A DNA stretch of 64,000 nucleotides from Haloprofundus salinisoli (GCF_020097815.1 NZ_CP083663.1:2480001-2544000), one strand, 5' to 3'. Shown: positions 17,031 to 26,880, counted from the stretch's first letter. Notes: generated by a model not told the origin, from the letters alone. Made by a program: numbers and translations.

Positions 17031-17128
17031 TACCGGCGGGTTTCGTCCGGCCGGTAAAAACAGCGGTGGATTGCCCGTCGTCGCGGAGCCGTTCTCGTCG
17101 AGTAGCCGCGACTCGCAGAGACGAACAA

Positions 17129-17140
17129 GCATATATCTCA
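17129..17140 (+). promoter_or_regulatory. TATA box for the membrane protein at 17151
   Basis: AGCATATATCTC lies about 15-20 bases before ATG 17151, suggesting a transcript with a start codon near its 5' end or a slightly later true start. Confidence 0.4.
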
Positions 17141-17150
17141 GCGGTTGAGA

Positions 17151-17522
17151 ATGTCCGGCGTGAACGTTCGGACGTGGCTCTCACTCGACGGGACGCCGGT
17201 CACCGAGCGACGCTTCTACTGGGCGTGGATCGCGGCGACGGCGGGCTACGGCGTCGGCGACGTGGTGACGACCGTCGCCATCGTCGTCTTCGCTTCGGGC
17301 GTCACGGAGGGAAACCCCGCGATGCTGGCGGCGCTCGATTCGTTCGGTCTCGCCGGCCTCGTCGCCCTCAAACTCACCGTATTCGGTCTCTGTCTCGCAA
17401 TCAGCCAGTACTCGGCGCGGATGGGGTATCCGGTGTTTCCGTACGTCCTTCCGGGACTGTTGGCACTCGTCGGCGTCGGATTGACCGGCTACAACATCTG
17501 GCTGATGTGGCTGTTCGCGTAA
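17151..17522 (+). CDS. Small integral membrane protein, DUF5658-like
   Basis: This 123-residue protein has about four membrane helices (for example FYWAWIAATAGYGVGDVVTT, VALKLTVFGLCLAI, VLPGLLALVGVGLTGYNIW). The arrangement resembles DUF5658 proteins that are widespread in haloarchaea. That assignment is by resemblance only and no function is known. ATG 17151 is used rather than the in-frame TTG at 17145. It is convergent with the prenyl synthase gene. Confidence 0.72.
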   Translation: MSGVNVRTWLSLDGTPVTERRFYWAWIAATAGYGVGDVVTTVAIVVFASGVTEGNPAMLAALDSFGLAGLVALKLTVFGLCLAISQYSARMGYPVFPYVLPGLLALVGVGLTGYNIWLMWLFA

Positions 17523-17554
17523 CCGACGCGACCTCAAAAACCGAGGGTCGACGC

Positions 17555-18655
17555 TCAGTAGCCGCGTGTGATGAGGTAGTCGGCGATGTCTTCGAGGAGG
17601 CCGCGCGCCTCGTTGTCCGGCAACACCGTCAGTCGCTCTTTGCTCTGTTCGACAAGGTCTTCGGCCATCTCGCGGGCGTACTCGATGCTGCCGACGGTTT
17701 CGAGCTCCGCCACGGCCGCGTCGATGTCGGTCTCGGTCACCTCGTCGATCGACTCCGTGTCGACGAGTCCGGCGATGTCCACGTCGTGTTGACGCGCGTG
17801 AAGCGTGATGAGCGTCTCCTTCTCCTCGACGAGGTCCGACCCTCGCTGCTTGCCGAGTTCCTCCGAGGGGACGGTGAGGTCCAACACGTCGTCTTGAATC
17901 TGGAACGCACAGCCGGCGTCGATGCCGTACTGGTAGAGCGCGTCGACGACTTCTCTGTCCGCACCCATCAGGACTGCGGGCGTCGACGCCGCCGCTCCGT
18001 ACAACACCGCCGTCTTGTACTCTATCATCTCGAGGTACTCGTCCGGGAGGATGTCGTCGCGGTGCTCGAAGGAGACGTCGAGCGCCTGTCCTTCGCAGAT
18101 GCGCGTACAGGTCGTCGCGAGCAGTCTGGTCGCTTCGAGACCCCGCTCGGGTTTGGCACCCGTATCCGTCATGAGTTCGAACGCTTTCGAGTAGAGCGTG
18201 TCCCCGGCGAGGATAGCCGTCTCCGTGTCGTACGCCTCGTGGACGGCGGGCACGCCGCGGCGCAGGTCGTCGTCGTCCATGATGTCGTCGTGGATGAGCG
18301 TGAACGACTGGATGACTTCGAGACCGACGGCGGCGCGCATCACGTCGACGGTTCCCTCGTCATCAGAAGCCGACCCTTCTGATTGGCTCGCAGGAGCGTC
18401 GCTCCTGCGACCGTCGAGCGCCGGGAACTCGCGGTAGTCCGTCGACAGCGGGGCGACGTCCGCGAGCGCTTCGGCGGCCAGAAGCGCGACGGCGGGACGG
18501 AGGCGCTTGCCACCCGCCTCCAGGAGGTAGCGCGTGGCTTCGTAGAGGCGCTGTGGCTCGGCCATGGGCACCTCCTCGTCGATGGCCTCGTTGACGAGCT
18601 CGCGTCGCTCGCCGACGGCGGCCAGTACCCGCTCTTCTGTCGCGTTCGATGACAT
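17555..18655 (-). CDS. idsA: Polyprenyl synthetase, probable geranylgeranyl diphosphate synthase
   Basis: This 366-residue enzyme condenses isopentenyl diphosphate with allylic diphosphates to make the C20 precursor of archaeal lipids and carotenoids. The first Asp-rich motif is in LIHDDIMDDDDLRRG and the second in FQIQDDVLDL. A Ser/Asp-rich stretch of roughly 20 residues (RRSDAPASQSEGSAS and flanks, about residues 84-105) sits before the first motif, exactly where the DNA carries two perfect palindromes. It looks like an in-frame insertion. The ATG overlaps the RNase J stop, so the pair is cotranscribed. Confidence 0.92.
   Translation of the reverse strand: MSSNATEERVLAAVGERRELVNEAIDEEVPMAEPQRLYEATRYLLEAGGKRLRPAVALLAAEALADVAPLSTDYREFPALDGRRSDAPASQSEGSASDDEGTVDVMRAAVGLEVIQSFTLIHDDIMDDDDLRRGVPAVHEAYDTETAILAGDTLYSKAFELMTDTGAKPERGLEATRLLATTCTRICEGQALDVSFEHRDDILPDEYLEMIEYKTAVLYGAAASTPAVLMGADREVVDALYQYGIDAGCAFQIQDDVLDLTVPSEELGKQRGSDLVEEKETLITLHARQHDVDIAGLVDTESIDEVTETDIDAAVAELETVGSIEYAREMAEDLVEQSKERLTVLPDNEARGLLEDIADYLITRGY
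18362..18408. repeat. Two perfect palindromes inside the idsA coding sequence
   Basis: ATCAGAAG (18362-18369) pairs with CTTCTGAT (18376-18383) around a 6-base loop. GCAGGAGCG (18390-18398) pairs with CGCTCCTGC (18400-18408) around a single base. They are 6 bases apart and encode the low-complexity loop of the prenyl synthase. Such tandem hairpins are unexpected in coding DNA and suggest a small palindromic element that kept the reading frame. Confidence 0.8.
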
Positions 18656-20007
18656 CACTGGACCAGCTGGATCATGTTCCCGTTGCTCGTCACGTGCACG
18701 TCCCGGCCGAGCGTGTAACCCTGCGACTCGCAGAGGCTGACGTACGGCGCGAGCCCTTTGAGGTTCTGGTGAGCCGGGATGACGTGCTGGGGCTGCAGCG
18801 CGTCGAGCATCGTGTAGTGACCCTCCTCGCGGAGGTGGCCGGAGACGTGGATGTCGTCGTAGATGCGCGCGCCCTGCATCTTCAGGAGCTTCTCGGACTG
18901 GTAGCGCTGGCCCTCGTTGGTCGGCTCCGGGATGACTCGCGCCGAGAAGATGACCTTGTCGCCGTCGTCGAGTTCGTACGGCGTCTCGCCGCGGCCCATC
19001 CGGGTGAGCATCGCGCGCGGTTCGCCCTGGTGACCCGTGACGATGGGCAGGAAGTTCTCCTTGCCCTCCTTCATGATGCGCTTGAACGTGCGGTCGACCG
19101 ACTTGCGGTGACCGTACATGCCGAGGTCGTCCGGGAAGTCGACGAAGTTCAGCCGTTCGGCGGTGCCGGAGTACTTCTCCATCGAGCGACCGAGGAGCAC
19201 GGGTTGTCGACCGATGTCCTTGGCGAACTCGACGAGACTCGTGACGCGGGCGATGTGACTGGAGAACGTCGTGGCGACGATACCGCCGTCGTAGTCCTCG
19301 ACGGAGGTCATCACGTCCTTGAGGTGGCGTCGAGCGACGGACTCGGAGGGCGTGCGGCCCTTCCGACCGGCGTTCGTGCAGTCCTCGATGTACGCGAGGA
19401 CGCCGTTGCCCTCGCGGCCGATCTCGCGGAAGCGCTTCATGTCGATGGGGTCGCCGATGACCGGCGTGTGGTCCATCCGCTTGTCGAGGCCGTAGACGAT
19501 GGCACCCTCCGGCGTGTGGACGACGGGGTTGATGGCGTCGATGATGGAGTGAGTGACGTTGACGAACTCGAGTTCGACCTTGCCGGAGTCGCCGATGGAC
19601 ATCGTCTCACCGGCTTCCATCTTCACGAGGTCGTTGTTGACGTTGAACTTGTTCTCGCCCTGGACCTGCTGTTTCACCAGTTCGATGGTGAACGGACTGG
19701 CGACGATGGGCGCGTCGTAGCGGTGCGCCAGTTTCGAGATAGCGCCGATGTGGTCGAGGTGGCCGTGCGTCGGGACGATGGCCTTCACGTCGCCTTCGAG
19801 GTCGGACATGACGCGGTCGTCCGGGATGGCCCCCATGTCGATGAGGTCCAAGCTGTGCATCTTCTCGGTCTCGACGTTGTCGTGGATGAGAACCTGCGAG
19901 AGGTTCAGACCCATGTCGAAGACGACGACGTCGTTACCGGCGCGGACGGCAGTCATCTGCCGACCGACTTCTTCGTAGCCGCCAATGGTTGCGATTTCGA
20001 TTTCCAT
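18655..20007 (-). CDS. rnj: Archaeal ribonuclease J
   Basis: This 450-residue metallo-beta-lactamase/beta-CASP RNase acts as a 5'-3' exoribonuclease in RNA turnover. The metal motif is [12 protein letters not shown], with [12 protein letters not shown] following, then the beta-CASP motifs [11 protein letters not shown] and [15 protein letters not shown], and a C-terminal [15 protein letters not shown] with another metal-ligand histidine. It lacks the C-terminal domain of bacterial RNase J, as archaeal members do. The gene sits immediately before idsA (overlapping stop/start), a pairing common in haloarchaea. Confidence 0.95.
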   Translation of the reverse strand: MEIEIATIGGYEEVGRQMTAVRAGNDVVVFDMGLNLSQVLIHDNVETEKMHSLDLIDMGAIPDDRVMSDLEGDVKAIVPTHGHLDHIGAISKLAHRYDAPIVASPFTIELVKQQVQGENKFNVNNDLVKMEAGETMSIGDSGKVELEFVNVTHSIIDAINPVVHTPEGAIVYGLDKRMDHTPVIGDPIDMKRFREIGREGNGVLAYIEDCTNAGRKGRTPSESVARRHLKDVMTSVEDYDGGIVATTFSSHIARVTSLVEFAKDIGRQPVLLGRSMEKYSGTAERLNFVDFPDDLGMYGHRKSVDRTFKRIMKEGKENFLPIVTGHQGEPRAMLTRMGRGETPYELDDGDKVIFSARVIPEPTNEGQRYQSEKLLKMQGARIYDDIHVSGHLREEGHYTMLDALQPQHVIPAHQNLKGLAPYVSLCESQGYTLGRDVHVTSNGNMIQLVQ

Positions 20008-20385
20008 GGTTTATCAGAGCATTGAAATGCCACGTCGCGTGGCTGCGGTTGCTCACGTAAATCCGAGGGCGTCAGGGGGCCACCGGCCCCGGCGTCTTGC
20101 AGCGCGTCGGTCGCTGGTCCCCGCGTGTGGTCGCTTCCGACTCGGTGTCGTGCGCGGCACTGCCGCACGTCGCGTCCACACTTACCCGCGGGCTGTTGGT
20201 ACTGACGCCTACACGCCCGGGTATTAAAAACTACGTGGGTTAGTCGGCGACGAGAAAAACGGTTCGAATCGCGCGGGACGGCCGCCGAGGGCGGAGATCG
20301 GCCGTCGTCACTCACTCGCCGACGACACTCGTCTCGGCCACAACGACAACGCCTTTATCGCCCCCCTCGCAACGATGGTGACGCA
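20008..20385. promoter_or_regulatory. Divergent intergenic region rnj/priS with a long rnj leader
   Basis: No gene is recognised in these 378 bases. For rnj (minus strand), a TATA-like TTTTTAATACC (about 20222-20232) predicts a leader of roughly 190 bases. The leader contains a GC-rich hairpin GGGGCC-ACC-GGCCCC (20076-20090) and a GGCA/TGCC-centred stem near 20150-20170. For priS (plus strand), GCCTTTATCG (about 20350-20359) is a TATA-like element about 30 bases before the ATG. A small RNA or a leader-based control of RNase J is possible but not shown. Confidence 0.5.
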
Positions 20386-21543
20386 ATGAACCGTCGGACA
20401 CGAGAGTATCTCCGGGGCCGCTTCGGCGACTACTACCGGAGCGCGGACCTCACGCTGCCGCCCGCGGCCGACCGGCGCGAGTGGGGCCACATCCCCTGGA
20501 CCGCCGGCGGCACGACGATGGTTCGCCACCAGTCGCTGCTCGACGTCGGCGACCTCGGGGGCTTCCTCGCCCGCGAGTCGCCGCGCCACGTCTACTTCTC
20601 GGCGGCGCGCTACGCCGACCCCGGAGCCAACGAGATGGACGACAAGGGGTGGCAGGGTGCGGACCTCGTGTTCGACCTCGACGCGGACCACCTCCCCGGC
20701 GTCGACCCCGATGCCGCGGGTTACGCCGAGATGCTCGCGGAGTGTAAAGAGGCTCTCCTGCGCCTGCTGACGTTTCTGGAAGACGACTTCGCCTTCTCGG
20801 AACTGGAGATCGTCTTCTCCGGCGGCCGGGGCTACCACGTCCACGTCCGCGACGAGTCGGTGCGAGAACTCGACAGCGAGGCCCGCCGCGAAATCGTCGA
20901 CTACGTCCGCGCCATCGACCTCGACTTCAACGGCCTCGTCGCGACGCGTAGCGAGCGCGGGACGACCCGCCGCGTCCTCCGGAACGAAGGCGGGTGGGGG
21001 AAGCGAACCCACGAGGCGCTGCTGTCGTTCGTCGAGGAACTCGAAGCGATGGACGACGAGGACGCCGGCGAACGCCTCCAGGAGTTCGACGGCATCGGCG
21101 AGGGGCGCGCGAAGACGATTCTCGGGGCGCTTCGGCGCAACCCCGACGCGATTCGAGCGGGCAACGTCGAGGCCGGCGGCCCCGGCCTCCGACTGCTCGC
21201 CGAGACCATCGCCGGGCGCGTCGTCGCCGACCAGACCGCGCCCATCGACGAACCCGTCACGACCGACGTTCGCCGGCTCATCCGCCTACCGGGGAGTCTC
21301 CACGGCGGGTCTTCGCTCGTCGTGACGCGGCTCGACCGCGACGAGGTCGAGCGCTTCGAACCCCTCCGGGACGCGGTTCCCGAGCGGTTCACGCGCCGCG
21401 ACATCGCGGTGGAACTGGCCGAACCGGCCACCGTCGAGGTCGGCGGGGAAACGACTAAGCTATCAGCGGGAGAGAATACAGTGACAGAGAGCGTCGGCGT
21501 CTTCCTGATGACGCGCGGGGCGGCGGAGAAAGCCAGAGAATGA
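20386..21543 (+). CDS. priS: DNA primase small (catalytic) subunit PriS
   Basis: This 385-residue archaeo-eukaryotic primase makes RNA/DNA primers at replication forks. It shows [12 protein letters not shown], the catalytic acidic motif LVFDLDAD (about residues 92-99) and the [12 protein letters not shown] nucleotide-binding motif. The [18 protein letters not shown] segment near the C-terminus is also typical. Length is normal for euryarchaeal PriS. The stop overlaps the GINS start (ATGA), a conserved replication gene pair. Confidence 0.95.
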   Translation: MNRRTREYLRGRFGDYYRSADLTLPPAADRREWGHIPWTAGGTTMVRHQSLLDVGDLGGFLARESPRHVYFSAARYADPGANEMDDKGWQGADLVFDLDADHLPGVDPDAAGYAEMLAECKEALLRLLTFLEDDFAFSELEIVFSGGRGYHVHVRDESVRELDSEARREIVDYVRAIDLDFNGLVATRSERGTTRRVLRNEGGWGKRTHEALLSFVEELEAMDDEDAGERLQEFDGIGEGRAKTILGALRRNPDAIRAGNVEAGGPGLRLLAETIAGRVVADQTAPIDEPVTTDVRRLIRLPGSLHGGSSLVVTRLDRDEVERFEPLRDAVPERFTRRDIAVELAEPATVEVGGETTKLSAGENTVTESVGVFLMTRGAAEKARE

Positions 21544-22484
21544 ACTTAGACGAACTCAGAACGGTCCAGTCGAAAGAGCGCCGAAAGGACGGCCTCCAGC
21601 AGCTCCGCGACAGTTTCTACGCCGACGTCGCCGAGTACATCGCCGACCTGAAAGCCGAGCGAAAGCGCGCCGCCGACGCGGCCGACGACCCCTTCTCCTC
21701 CCCCGAAGTCGGCCAACTCACCGACGAGATAGAGACGGCCGAAGAGGTCGTCGAAGCGGTGTACGAACGCCGCGTCGGCAAGGTGGTCAAACTCGCCAGT
21801 TTCGCCGCCGCCGACATGCCCGTCGACGAAGACGGCTTCACGAACGAGGAGCGGGCGCTGTTCGAGGACCTCGTCGTGCGTATCGACCGGAACAAATCGA
21901 CCGTCCTCGACATCCTCTCAGGCAGACGAGCCCCGAGCACCGACTCCGACCCGGGGCACGCGGAGACGCCGGAGACCGGGCCGTCGAACGCCGACATCGG
22001 GCCCGTCGCGGACGCGACGCCGGACGTCGTCTCCGACGCGCGCGACTCGCGGTCGGAGTCGTCCGAAAGTGGCGATACCGATGTTCTCGCCGATGCGATG
22101 GGTGGTAGCGGCGAGTCGGCGGACGACGCAGACACCGGCGCGTCGCCGTCCTCGCCCGGTCCATCGACGGCCGACGCGGAGGCGACGCCCGCCCGGGCCG
22201 AGTCCGCGGAGACGACGGACGACTCCTCACAGCCGGTTCCGCCGGACACGCCGGACCCCTCGGTTGCGAGTGATTCCGCTACGGAGAGAGCGATCGACGC
22301 CGATACCGAGACGGACGCGGACGCGGAGATCGAACGCACGACGGTCCGCATCACGCAGGACGTCGGCTCCATCTTCGGCGTCGACGAGCGCGAGTACGAT
22401 CTCGCCGCCGAGGACGTGGTGACGCTGCCGACGACGAACGCCGAACCGCTCTTGGCCCGCGACGCCGCCGAGCGGTTGGACTGA
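21540..22484 (+). CDS. GINS complex subunit (Gins51/Gins15)
   Basis: This 314-residue protein has an N-terminal GINS A-domain ([20 protein letters not shown] through the [20 protein letters not shown] helix, about residues 1-125) and a short C-terminal B-domain ([20 protein letters not shown], then [18 protein letters not shown]). A Ser/Asp/Thr/Pro-rich acidic linker of about 130 residues joins them. GINS binds the MCM helicase and primase. Coupling to priS by a 4-base overlap supports the assignment. The long linker is a haloarchaeal trait and likely disordered. Confidence 0.9.
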   Translation: MNLDELRTVQSKERRKDGLQQLRDSFYADVAEYIADLKAERKRAADAADDPFSSPEVGQLTDEIETAEEVVEAVYERRVGKVVKLASFAAADMPVDEDGFTNEERALFEDLVVRIDRNKSTVLDILSGRRAPSTDSDPGHAETPETGPSNADIGPVADATPDVVSDARDSRSESSESGDTDVLADAMGGSGESADDADTGASPSSPGPSTADAEATPARAESAETTDDSSQPVPPDTPDPSVASDSATERAIDADTETDADAEIERTTVRITQDVGSIFGVDEREYDLAAEDVVTLPTTNAEPLLARDAAERLD

Positions 22485-22536
22485 GTCGAGCGACCGAAGC
22501 CACAAACGGTTTTTACGCAGGCTGCGAGAATCGACC

Positions 22537-22995
22537 ATGCTCTCAGTCGGCGACGACGCCCCCGACTTCGAACTGTCCGACCAGCACGGCGAGACGGTTT
22601 CGCTCTCCGAGTTCTCGGGCGACCGAGTGGTGCTCTACTTCTACCCGCGGGCGGACACCCCCGGGTGCACGACGGAGGCCTGCGGCTTCCGCGACAGCAT
22701 CGAGGCGTTCGAAGAGCGGGGCGTCCACGTCCTCGGCGTCAGCGACGACCCGGTGAGCGACCTCGAATCCTTCGCGGACGAGTACGACCTTCCTTTCAAA
22801 CTGCTCTCCGACGAGTCCGGAGAGGTCGCCGCCGCCTACGACTCCTACGGCGAGAAGAACATGTTCGGCAACACCTTCGACGGCGTGTTCCGGAACACGT
22901 ACGTCATCGGCCCGGAGGGGACCATAGAACGCGCCTACGAAGGTGTCTCGCCGGAAGGCCACGCCGAGGCCATCCTCGACGACATCGACGCGTAG
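22537..22995 (+). CDS. bcp: Peroxiredoxin (BCP/PrxQ type)
   Basis: This 152-residue thiol peroxidase reduces hydrogen peroxide and organic peroxides. The peroxidatic cysteine lies in YPRADTPGCTTEACGFRD, with the nearby second Cys of that motif as a candidate resolving residue. The N-terminal VGDDAPDFELSDQHGETVSL is typical. It stands alone between priS-GINS and the transporter, preceded by a TATA-like ACGGTTTTTAC segment about 25-30 bases upstream. Confidence 0.94.
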   Translation: MLSVGDDAPDFELSDQHGETVSLSEFSGDRVVLYFYPRADTPGCTTEACGFRDSIEAFEERGVHVLGVSDDPVSDLESFADEYDLPFKLLSDESGEVAAAYDSYGEKNMFGNTFDGVFRNTYVIGPEGTIERAYEGVSPEGHAEAILDDIDA

Positions 22996-23017
22996 CGCTC
23001 ACGCCGACTTCGCGACG

Positions 23018-23962
23018 TCAGCGGAACAGGCCGACGACAGACCGGACACCCGCGCGTAGCTTCGGCAGTTCCGCGGTCAGCGTGTCGTACTTCACCAGCG
23101 CGAACCCGACGAACACGAGCAAAAAGCCGCCGACGGTCATCGCCGTGATCTGCTCGTTCAACAGCGACCAGCCCAGAAGCGTCGCCACGACGGGGACGAC
23201 GTAGGCGACGAGGTTCGCCTGAAACGGCCCCTGGCGGTCGAGCAGGTCGAAGTAGATGGAGTACGCGAGCGCACTGGCGAACACGCCGAGAAACAGCAGC
23301 GCGAGAGCGGTCCGCGGCCCGAACGACACCGAGGGAACGCCCTCGGCGGCGAGACTGCTGGCGTGGATGACGGCCGCACCGAGCGCCATCGACCACGCGG
23401 TGAGCGCGACGCTCGACGTCTGCGCGTCCGCCCGGCGGACGAGGACGCTCCCGAGCGAGACGGCGACGGCCGCGCTGAAGACGATGGCGACCCCGAGCGC
23501 GTCGCCGGAGAGGTCACCGGAGAGCAGCGACGGCTTCGGGCCGGCGACGATGACGACGCCGACGAGACCGATGAGGACGCCGACGTACCCCCGCGAGTTG
23601 AGACCGACGCCGCCGACCAACAGCGCCGCGAACGCCGTCGTCAGAATCGGGTTGAGACTGTAGACGATCGAGGCGATGCTCCCGGTGGTCTGCGTCTGCC
23701 CGACGAACAGCAGCGCGTTGTTGGCGGCGACGATGAACAACGCGCTGGCGGCGATAGCCCCGAAATCGCCGCGGGTTCGCGGTATCGGGTCGTCGATACG
23801 AAGCGCGGCGTACCCGAGCAGCAACACCGCCGCGACGTCGAACCGAAACGCCGCGAACAACACCGGCGGGAGTTCCGCCAATCCGACTTCGATGGCGACG
23901 AACGACCCGCCCCACAGCGACGACAGGAGAAAGAACAGCCCAACGTCTCGGTATCGGGACAC
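23018..23962 (-). CDS. EamA/DMT-superfamily transporter
   Basis: The protein is about 314 residues with ten predicted membrane helices forming two EamA repeats: LFFLLSSLWGGSFVAIEVGL and NPILTTAFAALLVGG in the first half, FLGVFASALAYSIYFDLLDR and GWSLLNEQITAMTVGGFLLV in the second. Such proteins export amino acids or other metabolites. The substrate is unknown. The start is uncertain: no ATG is well placed, and GTG 23962 puts the first helix near the N-terminus. A TATA-like GTATTAAAC on the minus strand near 24046-24054 is about 85 bases further upstream. Confidence 0.82.
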   Translation of the reverse strand: MSRYRDVGLFFLLSSLWGGSFVAIEVGLAELPPVLFAAFRFDVAAVLLLGYAALRIDDPIPRTRGDFGAIAASALFIVAANNALLFVGQTQTTGSIASIVYSLNPILTTAFAALLVGGVGLNSRGYVGVLIGLVGVVIVAGPKPSLLSGDLSGDALGVAIVFSAAVAVSLGSVLVRRADAQTSSVALTAWSMALGAAVIHASSLAAEGVPSVSFGPRTALALLFLGVFASALAYSIYFDLLDRQGPFQANLVAYVVPVVATLLGWSLLNEQITAMTVGGFLLVFVGFALVKYDTLTAELPKLRAGVRSVVGLFR

Positions 23963-24336
23963 ACCGACTCGTCGGTGACGGACGGAAAAGAGGCTGTCCG
24001 TCCGGGCGGGGGTCGCCGGTTTCGAGACGGTCCGCGAAGAGAAACTGTTTAATACGACGACCGGTTCCGTTCGGGTCGGACACGTCGTCGCTCGCCGCGC
24101 CGTGGTTGCGACCAGTCGGCCCCGAGGCCGAAGTCGCGTCGGCGCGGAGCAGTCTCCACGAGGGCGACCCACGAAATCGGGAGTGGCATCGCTCTCGGAA
24201 CACACCTCGTTTCCGGTGAAATAAACATTATTTACGTTTGTCGTTTACTCTCCGAGAGCGGCCGCTAACGGAGCAACGAACGAGAGAAGGAAAGAAGACG
24301 GTCGCGCGTCGGACGCACCGTCGATTGGGGGGTCGA
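23963..24336. other. Intergenic gap between the DMT transporter and cdc48
   Basis: These 374 bases hold no credible gene. They contain the likely transporter promoter (near 24046-24054 on the minus strand) and an AT-rich palindrome AAATAA-ACA-TTATTT (24219-24233) in otherwise GC-rich DNA. The palindrome lies about 105 bases past the cdc48 stop, so it could be a terminator region or an operator. I see no RNA gene signature. Confidence 0.4.
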
Positions 24337-26598
24337 TTACTGGAACGTGCGGCTCATCTCGTCGGCGTCGCGCTCGATGTCGGTGGTGCCGAAGCGCTGT
24401 TCGATCTCGTCGTAGCGCTGGCGCGTCTCGTCGGTGACGCTCGGACCGACCTGTTCGAGGGCGTCCTCGAAGTGGTCCATCGTGATGCGGACGTTGCCGA
24501 CGGAGTCGTCGACCTCTTCGCGTTTGACCGAGCGGATGAACTCGCGGCTGGCGGCCATCGCCGCCTCGCGGGCGAGCGCTTCGAGGTCGGCACCGACGTA
24601 GCCGTCGGTGCGGCGCGCGATACTGTCGAGGTCCACGTCGTCGGCCAGCGGCTTGTGCTGGGTGTGGACCTCCAGGATCTTCAGGCGCGCCTCCTCGTCT
24701 GGAACGGGCACGTGGACGTGGCGGTCGAGTCGACCCGGTCGCAAAAGCGCCGAGTCGATGAGGTCCGGTCGGTTCGTCGTGGCGATGACGACGACGTCTT
24801 CGAGCGCTTCGAGGCCGTCCAACTCGGTCAGGAGCTGGGAGACGACGCGCTCGGAGACGCCCGAGTCGCCGCTGTTGCGGCCGCGCTCGGTCGCGATGGC
24901 GTCGATCTCGTCGAAGAACACCACCGTCGGGGCGTTCTCTCTGGCCTTGCTGAACACTTCGCGGACGCCCTTCTCGGACTCGCCGACGAACTTGTTCAGC
25001 AGTTCGGGGCCCTTCACCGAGATGAAGTTCGACTCGGACTCGTTGGCGACGGCTTTCGCCAGCAGCGTCTTCCCCGTCCCGGGCGGGCCGTACAGCAGCA
25101 CGCCCTTCGCGGCGGCCATGTCCATCGTCTGGAACACCTCGGGGTACTCCAGCGGCCACTGGATGGTCTCGCGGAGTCGTTCCTTGGTGTCTTCGAGACC
25201 GCCGACGTCCTCCCAGGTCACGTCGGGCACTTCGACGAACACCTCGCGGAGCGCCGAGGGTTCGATCCCCTTCAGCGCCTCGCGGAAGTCGTTTTCCGTC
25301 ACTTGCAGCGACTGGAGCACGTCGGCGTCGATCTCCTCGGCGTCGAGGTCCAACTGCGGGCGGATGCGCCGCAGCGCGGTCATCGCCGACTCCTTGGCGA
25401 GCGATTCGAGGTCCGCGCCGACGAAGCCGTGCGTGTTGTCGGCGTAGACGTCAAGTTCGACGTTGTCGGTCAACGGCATGTTCCGCGTGTGGACCTGGAG
25501 AATCTCCTTGCGACCGTCGCGGTCCGGGACGCCGATTTCGATCTCACGGTCGAAGCGCCCGCCGCGGCGAAGCGCCGGGTCGATGGCGTCGACGCGGTTG
25601 GTCGCGCCGATGACGACGACCTGTCCGCGCTCTTCGAGGCCGTCCATCAACGAGAGCAGCTGCGCCACCACGCGTCGCTCGACGTCGCCGCCCGCCTCCT
25701 CGCGCTTGGCGGCGATGGAGTCGAGTTCGTCCATGAAGATGATTGCGGGCGCGTTCTCGGTGGCCTCCTCGAACACGTCGCGCAGTTGCTCTTCGGACTC
25801 GCCGTAGTACTTCGACATGATCTCCGGGCCGGAGATGGTGTGGAACTCGGCGTCGATCTCGTTGGCGACGGCCTTGGCGATGAGCGTCTTCCCCGTTCCG
25901 GGCGGGCCGTGCAGGAGGACGCCCTTCGGCGGTTCGATGCCGAGGCGTTTGAACAGCTCCGGGTGTCGCATCGGCAGTTCGATCATCTCGCGGACCTGTT
26001 CGAGTTCGCTCTCGAGGCCGCCGATGTCCTCGTAGGCCACGTCCGGACCGGAGCCGGAGCCGCCGCTCGCGCCCTCGCGTATCTGTTCGGCGGGCTTCTC
26101 GCTTATCTCGACGGTCGTCGAGTCGTTGATGACGACCGTGCCAGACGGCTGCGTCGACGCGATTTTCAGCGGCACCGCCTGGCTCTGGTTCGACATGAAG
26201 CCGAAGCCGAGCGGGAGGCGCACCGTCTGGCCCGTGGTGACGGGCTGGCCGCCGAGTTCGCGGCGAATGAGCGCGTCGATGTTCCCGCGGATGCCGAGGC
26301 GCTGCGGGAGCGCGACGGTGACCCGCTTTGCGGGGTGGACGTCCGCCTTCTCGACGGTTACGCGGTCGTCGATGCCGACGTTCGCCTGCTGGCGGAGCCG
26401 GCCGTCGATGCGGATGACGCCCGACCCGCGGTCCTCCGGGTAACCCGGCCAGACGCGGGCGATGGCCGCGCTCTCGCGGCCCTCGATGCGGATGAAGTCG
26501 CCGCCTTCGAGACCCATCTCCTCGGCGACCTGCTTGTCGATTGCCGCCAGTCCGCGACCGGCGTCTTTCTGTTTCAGGGGTTTGACTGTGAGTTTCAT
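24337..26598 (-). CDS. cdc48: Cdc48/VCP-type AAA+ ATPase (VAT family)
   Basis: This 753-residue unfoldase has an N-domain (residues 1-185, double-psi barrel plus four-stranded lobe), D1 AAA domain with Walker A GPPGTGKT at 231-238, and D2 with the same Walker A at 504-511. Walker B motifs are IIFMDELD (287-294) and VVFFDEID. It unfolds proteins, probably for the proteasome. No intein is present. Its ATG overlaps the stop of the small Hsp20-like gene (ATGA), so translation is coupled to it. Confidence 0.96.
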   Translation of the reverse strand: MKLTVKPLKQKDAGRGLAAIDKQVAEEMGLEGGDFIRIEGRESAAIARVWPGYPEDRGSGVIRIDGRLRQQANVGIDDRVTVEKADVHPAKRVTVALPQRLGIRGNIDALIRRELGGQPVTTGQTVRLPLGFGFMSNQSQAVPLKIASTQPSGTVVINDSTTVEISEKPAEQIREGASGGSGSGPDVAYEDIGGLESELEQVREMIELPMRHPELFKRLGIEPPKGVLLHGPPGTGKTLIAKAVANEIDAEFHTISGPEIMSKYYGESEEQLRDVFEEATENAPAIIFMDELDSIAAKREEAGGDVERRVVAQLLSLMDGLEERGQVVVIGATNRVDAIDPALRRGGRFDREIEIGVPDRDGRKEILQVHTRNMPLTDNVELDVYADNTHGFVGADLESLAKESAMTALRRIRPQLDLDAEEIDADVLQSLQVTENDFREALKGIEPSALREVFVEVPDVTWEDVGGLEDTKERLRETIQWPLEYPEVFQTMDMAAAKGVLLYGPPGTGKTLLAKAVANESESNFISVKGPELLNKFVGESEKGVREVFSKARENAPTVVFFDEIDAIATERGRNSGDSGVSERVVSQLLTELDGLEALEDVVVIATTNRPDLIDSALLRPGRLDRHVHVPVPDEEARLKILEVHTQHKPLADDVDLDSIARRTDGYVGADLEALAREAAMAASREFIRSVKREEVDDSVGNVRITMDHFEDALEQVGPSVTDETRQRYDEIEQRFGTTDIERDADEMSRTFQ

Positions 26599-26846
26599 TT
26601 GGACACCGTGATGGTCAGTACACCGTTGTTGGTCTCAACTGTTGCGTCGGTTCCGGGTAACTCGAACTCGAATTCGGTTTCGGACACCCGGTCGCCGTGG
26701 TCGACGACCACGATGGCCGTCGTCCCCACGACGTCTACGTCGATGGCGTCATCGGCGACACCGAGCTCCGCAGCGATGACCCAACTGTCGTCGTACTCGT
26801 ATCGGCGGATGAACCGCTCGCCGCCGGATGATTGTTGAACACTCAT
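26595..26846 (-). CDS. Mini Hsp20/alpha-crystallin-like protein encoded ahead of Cdc48
   Basis: This 83-residue acidic protein has a beta-rich pattern ending in [12 protein letters not shown], which resembles the conserved C-terminal NGVLTI strand of small heat-shock proteins. The middle ([19 protein letters not shown], then [11 protein letters not shown]) also fits an alpha-crystallin-like beta sandwich, although the domain is short and lacks the usual flanking arms. It overlaps cdc48 by 4 bases. A role as substrate adaptor or holdase for Cdc48 is my inference. The haloarchaeal DUF7127 family may be this group. Confidence 0.75.
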   Translation of the reverse strand: MSVQQSSGGERFIRRYEYDDSWVIAAELGVADDAIDVDVVGTTAIVVVDHGDRVSETEFEFELPGTDATVETNNGVLTITVSK

Positions 26847-26855
26847 TGGGTGATT

Positions 26856-26872
26856 CCTAACCCCAAGTTAGG
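26856..26872. promoter_or_regulatory. Palindromic operator candidate at the Cdc48 operon start
   Basis: CCTAACCCCAAGTTAGG has perfect 6-base arms (CCTAAC/GTTAGG) around 5 bases. It lies between the TATA box TTTAAATA (minus strand, 26881-26888) and the start codon at 26846, right over the expected transcription start. A DNA-binding regulator sitting there would block initiation. Confidence 0.6.
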
Positions 26873-26880
26873 CATGCAGC

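Noticed and set aside
24238-26838. An 866-codon open frame on the plus strand opposite cdc48
   Set aside because: It is an antisense shadow caused by high GC and Asp/Glu-rich codon use; the minus strand encodes an unmistakable Cdc48 with full motifs.
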